64,000 nucleotides of DNA from Desarmillaria ectypa (Eukaryota > Basidiomycota > Agaricomycetes > Agaricales > Physalacriaceae): contig JAUDYN010000004.1 in NCBI GenBank assembly GCA_030407005.1, positions 4,030,001 through 4,094,000 of the forward strand. Direction: 5' to 3'. The notes below the pieces were generated by a model. The model worked only from the letters and a program-made list of their open reading frames with translations. It was not told the DNA's origin and searched no databases. This document shows positions 11,501-23,320 of this stretch, piece after piece. A program made the translations under genes and the position numbers. How positions within the stretch are numbered: the stretch's first letter is position 1; the number at the start of each line of letters is the position of its first letter.

Positions 11501-14500
11501 ATATCGCAAGTCGGCACCTAGAAGCTGGATGAACTCGTGATCCATGGAAGGACGGACCTTCATTGCGGCCGGTCGCTTCTCAAAAGAAAGCCCATCGATG
11601 ACGAGCCACGTTTCGCAGACGTGGCCAATACTACTCTCAAGGGAACAATGTGATTCGGTAACAGTTCCATGGGTCAGTAGACTTCTTTTTTTTTCCGGCA
11701 GAATATTGATGACCTCTTCAGCTCACGATTATAGCGACCGGCAATGAACTTTCATTTTAGAGTACAAACAGTCGTGTATCAGCGCGGATAGAAGCCTAAA
11801 ATGCTGGTCCTGCTCTCTCAAACCGAACCAAATCAGCCAGTTCCGAATTCCGAAGGTCTCCATTACCTTCGCAAAGCCCAGACACTGGACGTTCTTCGGC
11901 CTTATCCACGACAAACCTGTGATGCATCGTGGAGGAATTGAAACCAGACATAGAATATTGAGGCTACGCAGTTGCCCGAAATGCTCAATGCCATGCAAGC
12001 CATGATTTTGGATGGTAGGGAAGCAGTCTGCAGACATAAGGAGATTTACTCTGCCCTTACTTTAGCTGCAGCGGCCTGCCGCATCTGCTCGTCCCCATTG
12101 GTTTGTGTTTTTTTTTGTATCATTCTGTGATTGCTGCTCACACTTTTACGTTGACCAGGGAACCTCGCTTTCGTAGTGAGGCTGACCATTTCGGCCTGTG
12201 CCGTCGCAGGCTCTTGTTTGCCACATGATACCTTGATGGAGCCAAAAGCCAGTATCAAATATTGTGGATGGTCGGTGAAGTTTCCAGAGGTCCTGGCGAC
12301 TATATTTAGTCGCACATATCTCTTTCGACAGTATATGCCTGGAAAGAGAGTGCTTCTTCGAATTGATTCTTTGTCGATAACTATGGCCGTTTTTACACCG
12401 GAAGGCGTGTATGATGTTCTCGGCACTATTGATGGTGCAGTTCATTGCTATAGGTGAGGATTTGCACGTTACCCAGCTCGAAGCGCGACACTGACAGTCG
12501 CTTCAGAGATGCTGACGATGGCAGCAGTTTTCTCATTTTTATCCGTGTGTTTTATGTGTACCAGAAATTTTCGACCACCTGCAAACTCTGTAAAAACGAT
12601 CGTACCATTTCGCCACAACCTGGAGAAAGATGCGACAAGAAAAATCGTGGCCGCACTCAAAAGCGCAGGACTCGTCATAAGACAAGCCAGATGGAACGCG
12701 CTCTCCGGCTAGTGCAGCACCGCCGTATCACCATTTTCGAGATGCTGTCTCTCGGTCATTCTCTTAACACTGTCATCAGCTCTAGTCTGGCAGCATTAGC
12801 CGGCTTGGGCTATGATTGGACCCAATCACGGTGACTGTTCCTCGCCGACGATTCGCAGCTACGCCGTACGGCTGCCTTCTCTCAGTAGAAAAAATACTTC
12901 AAATATCTGGGTGGACTTTGCGCTCGTTGGCGGGTCATATTGTGGCCTCTTCGAAACGGAAGGTGCAGCAGAGCGCCTGGATAATCCGAAGTTCTTTTTT
13001 TTTTTGGTCACGGGTGGCGCTGTTTTAGGAACCCTTTCCGGTCCCGGAACTCACTGCACTGGTCGGGGGAATAGTCTGGCAGCAGCCCGAGCGATGGACG
13101 CCACATCTCATCGCACTCATTGCGATACATGACATCGACAGCACTTTGACTCTACTACTACTATGACCGAGTTTTTTTTCCCTTCTTGTCGTTCAGGCAG
13201 ATGGCCCACGGACTCACACCAAATATCCATGGGACCAGGTTTCCTCATCTGAGCTGTGTGCATTCGTCCTTATGTCATGACACTGGAAGGCATATACCGT
13301 AATAATGACGATATTCATCCTAGCCGAACTTTGAAGATCTTCCTCTGTATCCCCACAATTTGTATGCTTTGTCACATTGTGTCTTCGTGCCCTGATTCTG
13401 ATCCACCGAAAGAATTGTCGTCATCGTCGACAAAGCGTAAAGCGACAGTCTGATATCTTAATAATATGGTCAAAGTGCGATTTCCACTGCCACAATTTCC
13501 ACTAGGATTCTTTTCCGGATGAGCGGCTCCAGGAGCCAAGCGGTCAGGGCCGCCTACCCTTCTTGCATCACGAGCGCGCTAGATATAGGACATCCTGACT
13601 CAGAGATGAAGGAATCAATTTAACGCGATACGCTTATCTGAGTAGCTGCCAGCCAAGACTAGCTCACTCCTGGTAAACAACTACTTTGGGGCGAAAACTG
13701 GCGAAAATGAGTGGATAACATACAAGCTTCTCTTTAGACATCTTGAACATGTCAACTTTATCATCAAAGGGAACGACACATTCTGCTGTGATGAAAAGCT
13801 TGGATCAAATTTTATCTCTAATCCACTCGTTCTCCTTACATTGTAAGGGGTGCGAATTAGTTACCTGCCATAGGTCCTCCAGTAAGTGAGACCAGCGCAC
13901 GATGTCAAGTTTGACATACTGCAGAACGCTAGGTATATTCTTTCCACTGGTTACAAGTACAACAGATGTTATATCGCACTCAGTATAGCTTTCAACGCCG
14001 CTTATCGGGCATGGTGTCTCATTTGAATTCGCATCGCATTGACGGCATGGTGCCTCACGTTGCTAGGCTTTGCGGGTCTCGATTTTGTCTAGGTCGACGG
14101 CTATGGCAACTCTTCGACTAAGAACATGTCATGTCCATACGTTTCCGCGAAGAAGTTTCGTATGTTGCCTGATATCCTACGCGACTGTTACGCCTTTTCA
14201 ACATCGAATCTCAGCTACCAGATCTTCCGGTTTGTACGCAGACACGACATCCTAAAATGTTCTTGCCCTTGAATCAGGAACGAACCGAGGCGCTTGTGAG
14301 TGCGAATGCGAATTACGGCAGCCGTTCAATTGGACTAACCAAGCTCGGACTCAACTGTGAACATGCATTCAGATGTTCGGATCTTTTGCTTTCAGCAAGC
14401 CTTGTGGGTCTTGAGCTATTCATGCTGCATCACGCTTTATTAATAACATATACATATACATCTTCACAGATATCGATGAAGTTTGATTTAAACCCTTGAA

Positions 14501-16150
14501 TTCGAAGCTTGAACCCCTTGAAGCTATCATCAGTGCCTTGATATCCATAGCCTTCTTATTTTACCTTCCTGCCACATTTTACCGTTTTCATGTTTTCATC
14601 CAGAGTTTAGACAGTAGCGTTGGCACGGTCCGGTTCCCCCGTGATCACGTGTACATTAGGGCGGGATTTCCGTAGGCCTCCGTCTGTTCGTAGCTACAAC
14701 CGCGGCTATACCGGATTCTCCCTCTTGGACCTAGGGAGACGGTTCCAACAGAAGGTTCAGGTTATCTGCACACCTGAAAGCAGTGCCAGGAGTCCCTTAT
14801 TCCCTTCTCTACGCTTTTGTACCGACATTCCGAAATAGTGTAGCCGTTTTCCCAACGCCAATTGCACCCGATTGGTTGTCTTCGTCATTAAACCGGATTC
14901 TCACCTCTCCGCACAACCTACAAAAGATTTCCGTTCATTTGAGAACTTGGCACTTCTAAATCCGCGACACCCGAACCTTCATGGAATACAAGAACTAGCT
15001 CAATAATCGTTGACTCCCATCACCCATTGACTATAAATGGCCTCCTCAAAGATCCTGCTACTGCTGATATATTGGAAGATCTAACGCATTTTGAAGCCTT
15101 TCATTTTCTCCCTGACGATATTCGGTGCCTTACCGGATGGCACAACGCGGAGACCATACGCCGTCAGGCTGCCAATGTGACTGCATCCGTCTCGAGCTCT
15201 TCTTTCCGACCTGGCTCATCTCAAGCAACTTGTCTCCACTGATCGTTGTAAGGAGGGGTGCTCACGACGAGTCTGATGTGGTCGTTGCCGATTTTTGAAG
15301 ATGGCAATTCACTCGCCCTTTTCCAGACTCTCTTGGGATCCGAGTCTGAAATTGCGGCGCGACGAATTTTCTCTGATTTTCTGTTGGGTCTCCTTCCTTC
15401 TTTGTTCGCTATCGCAGGCCGGCAAGTACAGAAGCGGTCCTGTAATGGACCCTTGATACACGACTTGACTTTCTGGATTTCTGTCATTGCTTTTATAGTT
15501 GATACTTTGCAGTGTTTTGCGACGACGCTGCATTCGGGCCAAATCTGATTCTGCGTTGAAATTCTGCATTCCCATCTTAAAGACACAGAAGACTTGAAGA
15601 AGAATAGTTCAAGGTATGCCTGCTTCTACCATTTCTCTACCGGCTCAGAATGTTTGCTGATGATTTTGAAAATGGGTTTTGAGGCATGTTCTCAAAGGCC
15701 AAAACTGCTGAGGCAATTATCAAAGATCACAATCATCGACAAATCCAGGAGGACTCAGAGCAGGAGGCCGTTCCCAAACCTCAGGATACCCAGAAGCGTG
15801 TAATTTGTCGGGAGTGGCCCCGAAGTTCGAAGGGCCCCGCCATGAAATCGACGCCTCCCGGCAAAGTTGCAGGTAATAACCAGCTTTCGTAGGGTGCCAC
15901 TGTACCCGATTTTTTTTCCGTATGAGATGTATTCCGGATTGTCCATATCTATCAATGATATCTACCAGGAGCAAGCTCTGTTCATGGATGAAAGAGATTG
16001 AAGGAGCTGTTCCCGTGTGCTATGGCATTGATACTCAGGGATGATGACCATCGACCACCCAGTATGCAAAAATTGTTCGATGAAAAACTCAAAATCGTAC
16101 GTTAGAAGATCTCTATCTTTTCAGTAAACTCCTAAGTTGTTCCTAGGAAG
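8600..16150. other. decayed, non-coding stretch shared with copy B
   Basis: This stretch is colinear with 46.87-52.6 kb of copy B but contains no long open frame, no clear intron-exon series and no motif I recognise. Short matching ORFs (for example near 10.84, 12.5, 14.3 and 15.03 kb) shift frame between the copies, as expected for old relics. A telomere-like AACCCTAACCC lies at 9171-9181. The stretch of about 9.2-10.5 kb is largely missing from copy B. Confidence 0.5.
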
Positions 16151-16231
16151 GAGGCACAATTTCTGCTCAGCGTTATGTGCAGTTCCAAAACCGTCTTACA
16201 CTTCATTTACTTCCCAAGAAATTAATCGTTC

Positions 16232-17296
16232 ATGATCCGGTCGATACTCTGCACGTCCATGCTGGATCCTACCGACCCGCTGAAGAACACTCTACTCCCC
16301 GTACCTACAAGCTTCCATCTTACCCAAGAGACTCGAAACGCCATTACCAGGGAACGAGCAAGGCTCGACGCAGCAACCACTTCAATGTCTACTGACTGTG
16401 TCGGGTGGGAGATTCCCCGCAGCCTGGTAATGGAACCGTGCCTCTGTCAAGCATGCGTCCAGGAAGCTCTTCAAAAGCTTAGAGAGGAAGAACCCGAGGT
16501 GAGGATCGATAAAACGCAATGTCTTGACCTCCAGATCGAGGACTTGATGATAACCATCGCTGCCAAGTGTGGGAGACAGGGAAAGACGTGGATCGAAGAG
16601 AGGACGAGGAGCTGGAGATTTTTTATTGTGCGGATGGACCATCGTCACTGAGGATGGTCACGAATCCCGCGCGTGTTATGAAGGTCCCACTCGTCGGGTC
16701 TCTATCGATGTCAAGTGGACGACTCCCAGGAATTTCCGCCAGCGCGAAGAGATACGTAACTGAGCACCGACAACGTTCAAAGTCAGCGTTGGGGCTAACA
16801 TTTCTATTGAGAACGACGGTCATCTCGAGCGCGAGGCGAGGAACTACCAAAATTTCTCCCAGCAGGTCTTCCAGTACTGGAGTGTGTATAACGTTATTGA
16901 CCCCCCCTTTCCCCCCCTTCACGATTCCCACACCTGTGCTCGTGGTTCTATCCCCGTTTTACGGCTATTATGTTCCAGAGGTTGATGAGGCGAAAGATGG
17001 GGGAATACCCGAGTCAAATTTTGCTCCTGGAAGATTGCGGTGTGCCTGTCAACGTTGGTGAGCTTGACCGGTATGCCTGTTTCTTCCTTCCAAGTTCCGG
17101 GGCACCCAAGTTAACCGATGCCCATTTCAGACACGAATGCGTTTCTTTATTCTTCCGCATGCATTACGAGGGGTGGCTGTGCAACTCGTTCTTCCCAAGG
17201 AACATCCTCATGCAGCATGGCGACATGACTGATCGGCCAATCTTCTGGAAGCAGGAAGACCTGCGCCTCCGTCTCATAGATCTTGGGAGATCGTAG
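16232..17296 (+). pseudogene. kinase-like (phosphotransferase-fold) protein, broken (copy A)
   Basis: Fragments in successive plus-strand frames resemble an agaricomycete family of kinase-fold proteins. A block ending in TIAAKCGRQGKTWIEE lies at about 16.55 kb; GHLEREARNYQ, an alphaC-like segment, at about 16.82 kb; FYGYYVPE near 16.97 kb; and QILLLEDCGVP near 17.03 kb. Across an intron of about 60 bp (donor GTATGCCT, acceptor CATTTCAG) follow RHECVSLFFRMHYEGW, RNILMQHGD and finally LRLIDLGRS. RNILMQHGD and IDLGRS occupy the places of the catalytic-loop and metal-binding motifs. A frame change at a run of five G near 17.0 kb, and stops near 16.65-16.76 kb, break the gene. A much more decayed version with a MITE-like insertion lies in copy B at 52.8-53.76 kb. 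The family assignment is by pattern only. Confidence 0.5.
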
Positions 17297-17614
17297 TGTG
17301 TTTTCCTCCTGGAGAAACCAGGAAGGACTGAGCTTAGAAGAGATGGACTACCAGAAGATGTTCAAGATTATTAATTGTCTCGCTTGATTTCTACCTGCTT
17401 TCGTTGTATTTTATTGTGATTATTATAGTTGTCTTGCACAGAGTTTTCGAGTCCCTGTATGCCACATCCTCAACACGTTTCGAAGTATGTCTTCAAGTAC
17501 CTTCCTTCTCCTTGTATTTTACTTTAGCACATACAGTCAAATCCAATCGGTAGCGTTCCATGCGCAGGCACTATCTCGATCACACTAGAATCTTTGGAGT
17601 CGGTAGTCCTCATA

Positions 17615-18050
17615 GTATCAGCTAACTACTCAATCATCAATGCCATCAAGTCGCTCAATCGCTTCTCCTTCGCCATCAAGTCAAATAGCGACATAGCACG
17701 AAACCATCCTTCCCTAGGACAAACGTGACGTCGCCACGAAGGGGCTTCGAATACCTCTTATAAAGCTGCTCGTTCTTTCGTTAAAAAATCGGGGCCACTT
17801 CGATCAAAAGCAAGGGGTAGCATGTGGGAGATGAGCTCGAATGCGAGGTTTCCTCCTGTAGAATCACCAGCAATAATAATGTTACCTGGTAAGATATAGG
17901 TCGTCCGTTGCTCCGCGTACTGACTGGGTAAGTAAGCGTTTTTAGGAGCATGACGATGGAATCAATACCTTCATGGGCATTGTATGGAACGGTGTAATAC
18001 AGATATCAATACCCCATTTTTCGAGCTCTAGCTGTATGTAAACATCGAGT
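17615..18050 (-). pseudogene. alpha/beta hydrolase, internally deleted and truncated (copy A)
   Basis: This is a minus-strand relic of the intact hydrolase at 54.10-55.53 kb. The C-terminal stretch (AIKSLNRFSF-like, about 17.65 kb) matches the end of the intact protein. About 270 bp are missing between roughly 17795 and 17810 relative to copy B. The nucleophile-elbow region near 17.85 kb reads GDSTGG where the intact copy has GDSAGG. Homology stops near 18.05 kb inside the third coding exon, so the HGGG-containing first half of the gene is absent. Non-functional. Confidence 0.7.
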
Positions 18051-18580
18051 TGAAAGATGATCCTGTTGTAGGAACATATTATACGGCCTGGTCAACTTGA
18101 ATCTGTGCGGGTGACTGCACGACATCGAAGTGACATCTATCCGTATCAGCTCCCGAGGACGCAGTGCGTACAAGAAGGATACTGATATGGTTTATTGGAG
18201 GAAGACATCGGAAATTTAGGATTTCCACTTGGAAGCCTCAAACGGCTCTAAGAAAAATATTATATCAGACTTGCGAAAGAGATGGATTGCCCGGCGCTCG
18301 TGTTTTAGAGGTGGCGCCAAACCCGCTGGGATCCGTAAAAACCGCCTTTCTTTTTTTAAGACCTGGGACTTTAGGGCAGCCCAAGCAGGTCCAACGAGTA
18401 ACCTACATGTCCCTCCGTACGGAGCGTTGAGCTCTCAAACGACGTGAAGGCCAAGAGTCAAGAGAGGCGATATTGAATGACGGAAAGAGATAACAAGACC
18501 ACAGAAAAGGTATACGATGATGAGCAAGCAGTAATGACGGTAAAATTCAATATCTCTATTATCCGCTACTTTCCACCCAA
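18051..18580. other. spacer right of copy A, no gene recognised
   Basis: The homology to copy B ends at about 18.05 kb. Short ORFs (18164-18430 and 18229-18447, plus strand) have no recognisable motif. This is also the 3' flank of the minus-strand GMC gene. Confidence 0.4.
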
Positions 18581-20508
18581 CTAGGCTGAGCTGGTGGTTT
18601 TGATCAAATCCGCAGCCCTCTCCGCAAAAGCATACACCGGCGCCATAGTATGTCCTGCAGGCACGAACGGCTAAGACGCGACGTCAGCCTATCAGAAATG
18701 CATCAACCGAAAAAGAACCCACCAAAACCGAAGCATCCACAATCCTCCCCCCCATCGCCCCTTTCATCCTCAGGTCCGGGTTAACCACGCCCCATTCAGC
18801 ACCAACCGGGGACATACTCGCAGTGCCGACCGGATGATATACGCTGGATGCCCTACCTCTGATATCATCATCAGTGGTATTCGTCGCCATCTTGAGAATA
18901 TATCCTTCCCATGCCGTAGCATTGACAAACCTCTTCACGCTCTCGATAGCGTACTTCATGATAGCGAGGTCTTGTGGATGCGAGAGATAATTCGGGTTGA
19001 TCAACGGTGGGTCCAATGGGTTCGAGCTATTGATGGTAATATCCCCGCCTATATCCACATAAACCATCAGTATTAGTAAGAGCATATACTAAGCACATAC
19101 GCGATAGAGGACAAAGAACTGCAGGTACAACGACGAAGAAGTTGCCGGCTTTGGGAGAATCCCGGACAAGACCGTTCTACAAAACAGGCTCAACCTATGT
19201 GAGAGCCATGGAACACTCGACTCACCAAAAAGGCTAGCTCATAATGCGCAGTTTCATTCCCCGCAGATGGCTCTCCATTCAGAACTTTCGCAGTACCGGG
19301 GACGCGAAGGAATGCTAGCTGGTTTGCCATACCCGCCGTCAAAAAGCCCGTTCGATTGGCTTGCCACTCCGATAAAGCCTCCGCTTGGAAAGTAGCATTG
19401 CTGTAATAGATGTTGTCGATCGTCTTGGTGTCATTAACGATGAAGGGGATGTCCCATAGAACGTGGTCCGATAAGTTCTTGCCAACATCGGGGAGGTGAA
19501 CAATGGGTGCAATTCCTAGAGTTGAAAGGTCATTAATATCACCTACACCAGAGTGAAGGAGTATATGCGGTGTGCCGATGGATCCGGCAGAGAGAATGAT
19601 CTCTTTCAGGCCCGAAGGTGCCAGGACGTGCTTGGTTGCTAGGATGCACACGTCAGCTACTAGTCACAAAGCATCAAATGAGGATTTACCTCCAGCGTCC
19701 TGAGTAAACTCGACGGCGACAAATGAGGGCAATGTGCTGCCGTTCTTGGTATGGAGAATCCGGGTAACACGGGCGCGAATCAAGACATGCAGATTTGGTC
19801 GGTCGATGAACCCTACTCCAAGATACGACATCTGTGAGCTGCTTCGAGTACCATTTCCAACTATCAAGGGTGCCCATCCTACGTCGTACTCAGCGAAGCC
19901 TCGTGGCCCAGTCGAGTAGAAATCCTCACCGATGCCCAGCTGAGACCCTGAATTATAATCCAAATTGAATGGGAACCCGCTAGCAGGTTCCATTGTTGCT
20001 TGAATGACACGGTCGTCCGTAGATCGCGGATATCCGGGGAGAGAGACAGAGGTTACCCCATTGAAGCCATGGACTAAAGGATTGAACTGGCTGGTGGTGT
20101 TATGGTGATCAGCAGGAGCAACAAAACGCTCATTCTGACGTTGAACACCAAGGTCAGCTATAAGGTTTGAAACGAAAGAGGGTACGACAGACCTTCCGAA
20201 TATACCGCAGCATAGCATGCCATCGCCATCCTGGGTCACCACTGATCCGGGCGTAACGGTCATAATCTTGTGAGGAACCACGAGCATAGAACATAGAATC
20301 TGAGAGCACATACACATCATTAGTCCAATTAACATTCAAAGGCAAGACGACATACTGATGGCACTACTTCCTCCCAAACCGAATCCACGAGGGTATGGAA
20401 TAGAGCGTCGGTTCAATCCTGGTTGCTCCGTGGTGGTAAAATTCCAATCTAATGATGATCCTATTAACCTAGCACAAAAGAACGGGACCTGGGAGAGAAG
20501 GACGTCTG

Positions 20509-21160
20509 TGTCATGGATCTTGAGTATCTGTAAACTCGGTGCATGAGTCAACGCATGCCTACACTCGGCCTTCTCGGTCCTAGCAGTGACTCACACATAA
20601 TTTTCTTTTACTTTCTCTATTCTTCTTGCTCATACTAGAATATAATAGAACATTGTAGAATATTCATGACTCGAGCCTTTTAGTATATAAATACCATCTG
20701 TAACCTTGTAGAAAAAAGGAATCAAGCTACTCATCTTCAAGTCCACTTCATTGTGTGAACTAAGCATCTGATCGGTTACGCCTAGCGCTTGCCAATCTCC
20801 TCGCTTCCTGACTACGCCTAGCGCTTGTCAGAAACCTCATCAGTTACGCCTAGCGCTTGCTGAACAACTCGTTGGATACGCCAAGCGCTTTCCGACACCA
20901 ATCCGAAGACTACGCCTAGCGCTTGTCTTCATCTACAGCCCATAATAGCTCCGCGCTCACCGGCTGCTTCCTACAGTAACTGCTTCGCACTTACTGACCC
21001 CTTTACCTCGCAAACTGGACCTCTCAGGTCTCCTCACGAACCCTTGCCGGAATCTATTCTATTCCCTAACGACATACATCTCTATAACATATCCTACCTC
21101 ACTTCGATCATCACTTGTCGCCCCTCACTCTCATATCCTGATTTCGGCAGATTCCTAACA
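20509..21160 (+). mobile_element. solo LTR (652 bp) inside the GMC gene, TSD GTCTG
   Basis: Begins TGTCATGG and ends CCTAACA, with identical 5-bp flanks GTCTG at 20504-20508 and 21161-21165. It carries a TATA box (TATATAAATA near 20690) in plus orientation. A sister copy of 481 bp lies at 46386-46866 with its own target site. No coding region accompanies either copy. The TGT..ACA ends and 5-bp duplication fit a Copia- or Gypsy-class LTR; which one cannot be told from the LTR alone. The perfect duplication suggests a recent insertion. Confidence 0.9.
20777..20924 (+). repeat. five-copy minisatellite inside the LTR
   Basis: The 14-mer TACGCCTAGCGCTT (one copy has TACGCCAAGCGCTT), with palindromic core AGCGCT, occurs at 20777, 20813, 20845, 20877 and 20911, spaced 32-36 bp apart. 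The sister LTR at 46386 has only one copy, joined to the sequence that follows the fifth copy here. Confidence 0.9.
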
Positions 21161-21458
21161 GTCTGCTGTTCTATGGAACCATCAAACATTGAACAGTTGG
21201 AAAGAGAGCATACACACGATTCTCCGGCTTCCAGAACAAGCACAGAAGTATTCAAATCTTCGGTTAAACGATTTGCGAGTACATTGCCTGCCGTCCCGCC
21301 TTGAACATGATATTAGTGAAGAGTCATGTACGTGTGTACCACTCACCTCCGACAATGATATAATGGAAATCCTTCTTGGGAAGGCTGTCGTGGCTTTCGT
21401 ATATGGCGCCAAGCACGATGGAGCATACTCCAAGAAAGGTGAGGATGGAGGAAAGCAT

Positions 21459-22660
21459 AGAAGACGACGGACTTGAGGTATGGTGATATGAGGAGCGATG
21501 AGGAGTCCAAACAAAGCAGGAGTTACCATAGACTCTTTATACCCATCTGAACGGTGGCGAGCCTATGATGTCAGACCTTCCATTGACATACCAATCCTCT
21601 CTCGTCGATGATCGACACTGCCAAAGTCAATTCAGCACTGTACACTCGAACATCCTGGGAAGATTCGATATACCTCCGGTCCTCGCTCTGCGAACAGGTT
21701 TGTATCAAGGCGAACTACGATGAATTATAACGCTCTATAAGAAGGCGAGAAAAACAAACAAACATGATGTAATATTCACGCACCTCTCTATCACCCTAAA
21801 AGTTCTTCACATGACCTTGAGCTATGGATTAATAATGGATATCCTATCGTCAGGAACACGGAACGCATGAGGGACGAAAGGATGGATGCACAAGGACTCT
21901 CACCAGTGAAGAAGTGCAGTACGGTACATGTTGGGCTTGAGAATGCTACAAGTTACATTACGACGCGTCACGACTCTCAGATAATGCCAGTACCTAACTA
22001 TTCCATTGTTGACTGTGGTCGAGTTCCATTGTCGATATGTGTCGACCTCGACCAAGCTGAATTGAGCGAAGGTCCATAGCAAAACTTCGACACTATATCG
22101 CCTAGGAGGGGAGGAGACAAGGGAAAGATAACACCGGAGTATGAAGGAGAAGGTGATGGTGGTAAGAAGGAAAGGGACGCGCGAGGCCTCTCTTGTTTGC
22201 TTTTGATTTGTTCAGCTGCGTGGCCCGGCCTTCCGACGCTTTAACCACTTACCACCAACTCAATCCACATTAATCTCTGTTCAGCACGAGTTAGCAAATC
22301 AGCTCAAGATGGACTAGAGTTTGTTCAAAATTCTTTTCTTCAATACGTAGGCCTTTACTAGTGACTCCGAGCCTCCAACCTCTCCTAGTCTGTGCTGCCG
22401 CTTTACCAAGCAGAGAAATCTTTGTAGCCGTCTCCGCTGTGTACCCGGCTATGTATGATGACAATATGAAGTCAACCACATTTTTCTGCCAAAGATACTT
22501 AACGCACGGGCTACACGATGATTTCCTCTCGCTGCTTACCTAGCACCCACCCATACAAAACCAGTCTCTTAGTATTATTAACCGTTTTTCGCATGTTAAA
22601 CCTCTACTTCTACGCTAAAATCTGACTGCGGTACAAGATGTGATTGAATATTCTCCGCAG
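21459..22660. other. intergenic, upstream of the GMC gene
   Basis: No long frame or recognisable motif on either strand. It should contain the promoter of the GMC gene (immediately right of 21458), but I see no convincing TATA box. The short ORFs at 21867-22079 and 22361-22543 have no support. Confidence 0.4.
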
Positions 22661-22980
22661 ATTATCCAAGACCGACCAGCCACCATGGAAAATCCACCGA
22701 ATCCATACCGCCAGTCGTTGACATCGAGGCCTGGTCAGCTGTTATAACATCTGCATTGAGATCCACTCCACCTCGAATGATCATCGAGAGCGACGATGAA
22801 ACATGCGTCGTGGAGGTGCCCCTCGAAAACGGATGGTTCCGAATCAGTGAAGGACACAAACACATACCGAGTGTCAATCAATGGGGCCCTTGTAGAAGCC
22901 TTACCATCACGCCTATAGATGACCTCCCTCTCAAGCCATATTCGCAACACTCGAAAGAGAAACACGCGGTGCAGGTTTAA
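22661..22980 (+). CDS. possible exon of an unrecognised protein
   Basis: A frame open from a possible splice acceptor (TTCTCCGCAG ending at 22660) to a TAA at 22978-22980. It contains PPVVDIEAWSAVITSAL, then an acidic MIIESDDETC and ENGWFRISEGHKH. There is no ATG at its left end; the first in-frame ATG is near 22777. I do not recognise a family. No partner exon is obvious upstream, so this is a weak call. Confidence 0.2.
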
Positions 22981-23320
22981 TATACCTGTGACAGGTTCAC
23001 ACGTCTTTCGCAGGTGCTCATGCTCCATGCGCGAGCCTCAAGCGTGTGCTCTGTGGCTACAAGATGGTAACATAAAAAGAATGAAGCAGTGTACAAAACA
23101 CCCGAGTTATCGTCCTGCGAGCCCTTTACAGTAGTACGTCTCATTTATTTACCTAGAATGGCCCTGATGACGCGGATAACATGTCATCAGGATACGCCCT
23201 ATTACGGCTTGGACTCCGATGATTCTAAGGATCTCGAGCAATGTCAGAATTCTCGAGACCGTTTATCAGGATAAGTCTAATCTCGGTTACCTACGTTCTG
23301 CCTTATTCACAGGTTTGAAT

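Larger units (their letters stand above)
575..18050 (+). repeat. segmental duplication, copy A (direct repeat of 41.87-54.93 kb)
   Basis: Colinear similarity to copy B was read by eye at many points: 583 with 41881, 1381 with 42149, 3480 with 43725, 4667 with 44826, 5823 with 45311, 7928 with 46260, 12130 with 48970, 14300 with 51050, 15030 with 51620, 16560 with 52800 and 17640 with 54140. Both copies have the same orientation. Copy A is longer (about 17.5 kb against about 13.1 kb). Differences include gaps in B opposite roughly 848-1377, 6140-6820 and 7937-8455, and a gap in A inside the hydrolase. Most of the shared sequence is non-coding or broken coding DNA at an estimated 70-80% identity. 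A 0.9-kb island over DUF6699 is far more similar. The right end of the homology falls inside the hydrolase gene. Exact ends need an alignment. Confidence 0.85.
18581..21458 (-). pseudogene. secreted GMC oxidoreductase (aryl-alcohol-oxidase-like), split by a solo LTR
   Basis: Nine minus-strand exons: 21458-21347, 21299-21218, 21170-21161 continuing at 20503-20356, 20299-20193, 20134-19690, 19638-19226, 19176-19101, 19048-18723 and 18670-18581. Without the LTR and one target duplicate the exons total 1809 nt, exactly 602 codons plus stop, with GT-AG introns of mostly 46-60 bp. Residues 1-18 form a signal peptide (MLSSILTFLGVCSIVLGA). IIVGGGTAGNVLA is the Rossmann FAD-binding motif of GMC enzymes. 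RSIPYPRGFGLGGSSAIN and ILSAGSIGTPHILLHSGVG match the two GMC signatures. YHPVGTASMSP holds the catalytic His region and the final exon has PAGHTMAP. The family (CAZy AA3) oxidises alcohols outside the cell with FAD and yields hydrogen peroxide or reduces quinones, typically in lignocellulose decay. The LTR sits in exon 3, in antisense orientation, just after the FAD motif, so the gene as it stands cannot make the enzyme. Confidence 0.9.

Noticed and set aside
12509..13132. A possible membrane-protein gene (LTMAAVFSFLSVCFMC region, matched in copy B at 49.4 kb)
   Set aside because: The copies do not keep a common reading frame, exons could not be joined, and no family motif was recognised.
20507..20508. 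GMC-gene LTR starting at TGTGTCATGG (20507)
   Set aside because: That start gives no 5-bp duplication. Starting at 20509 gives GTCTG on both sides and agrees with the sister LTR (TGTTATGG).
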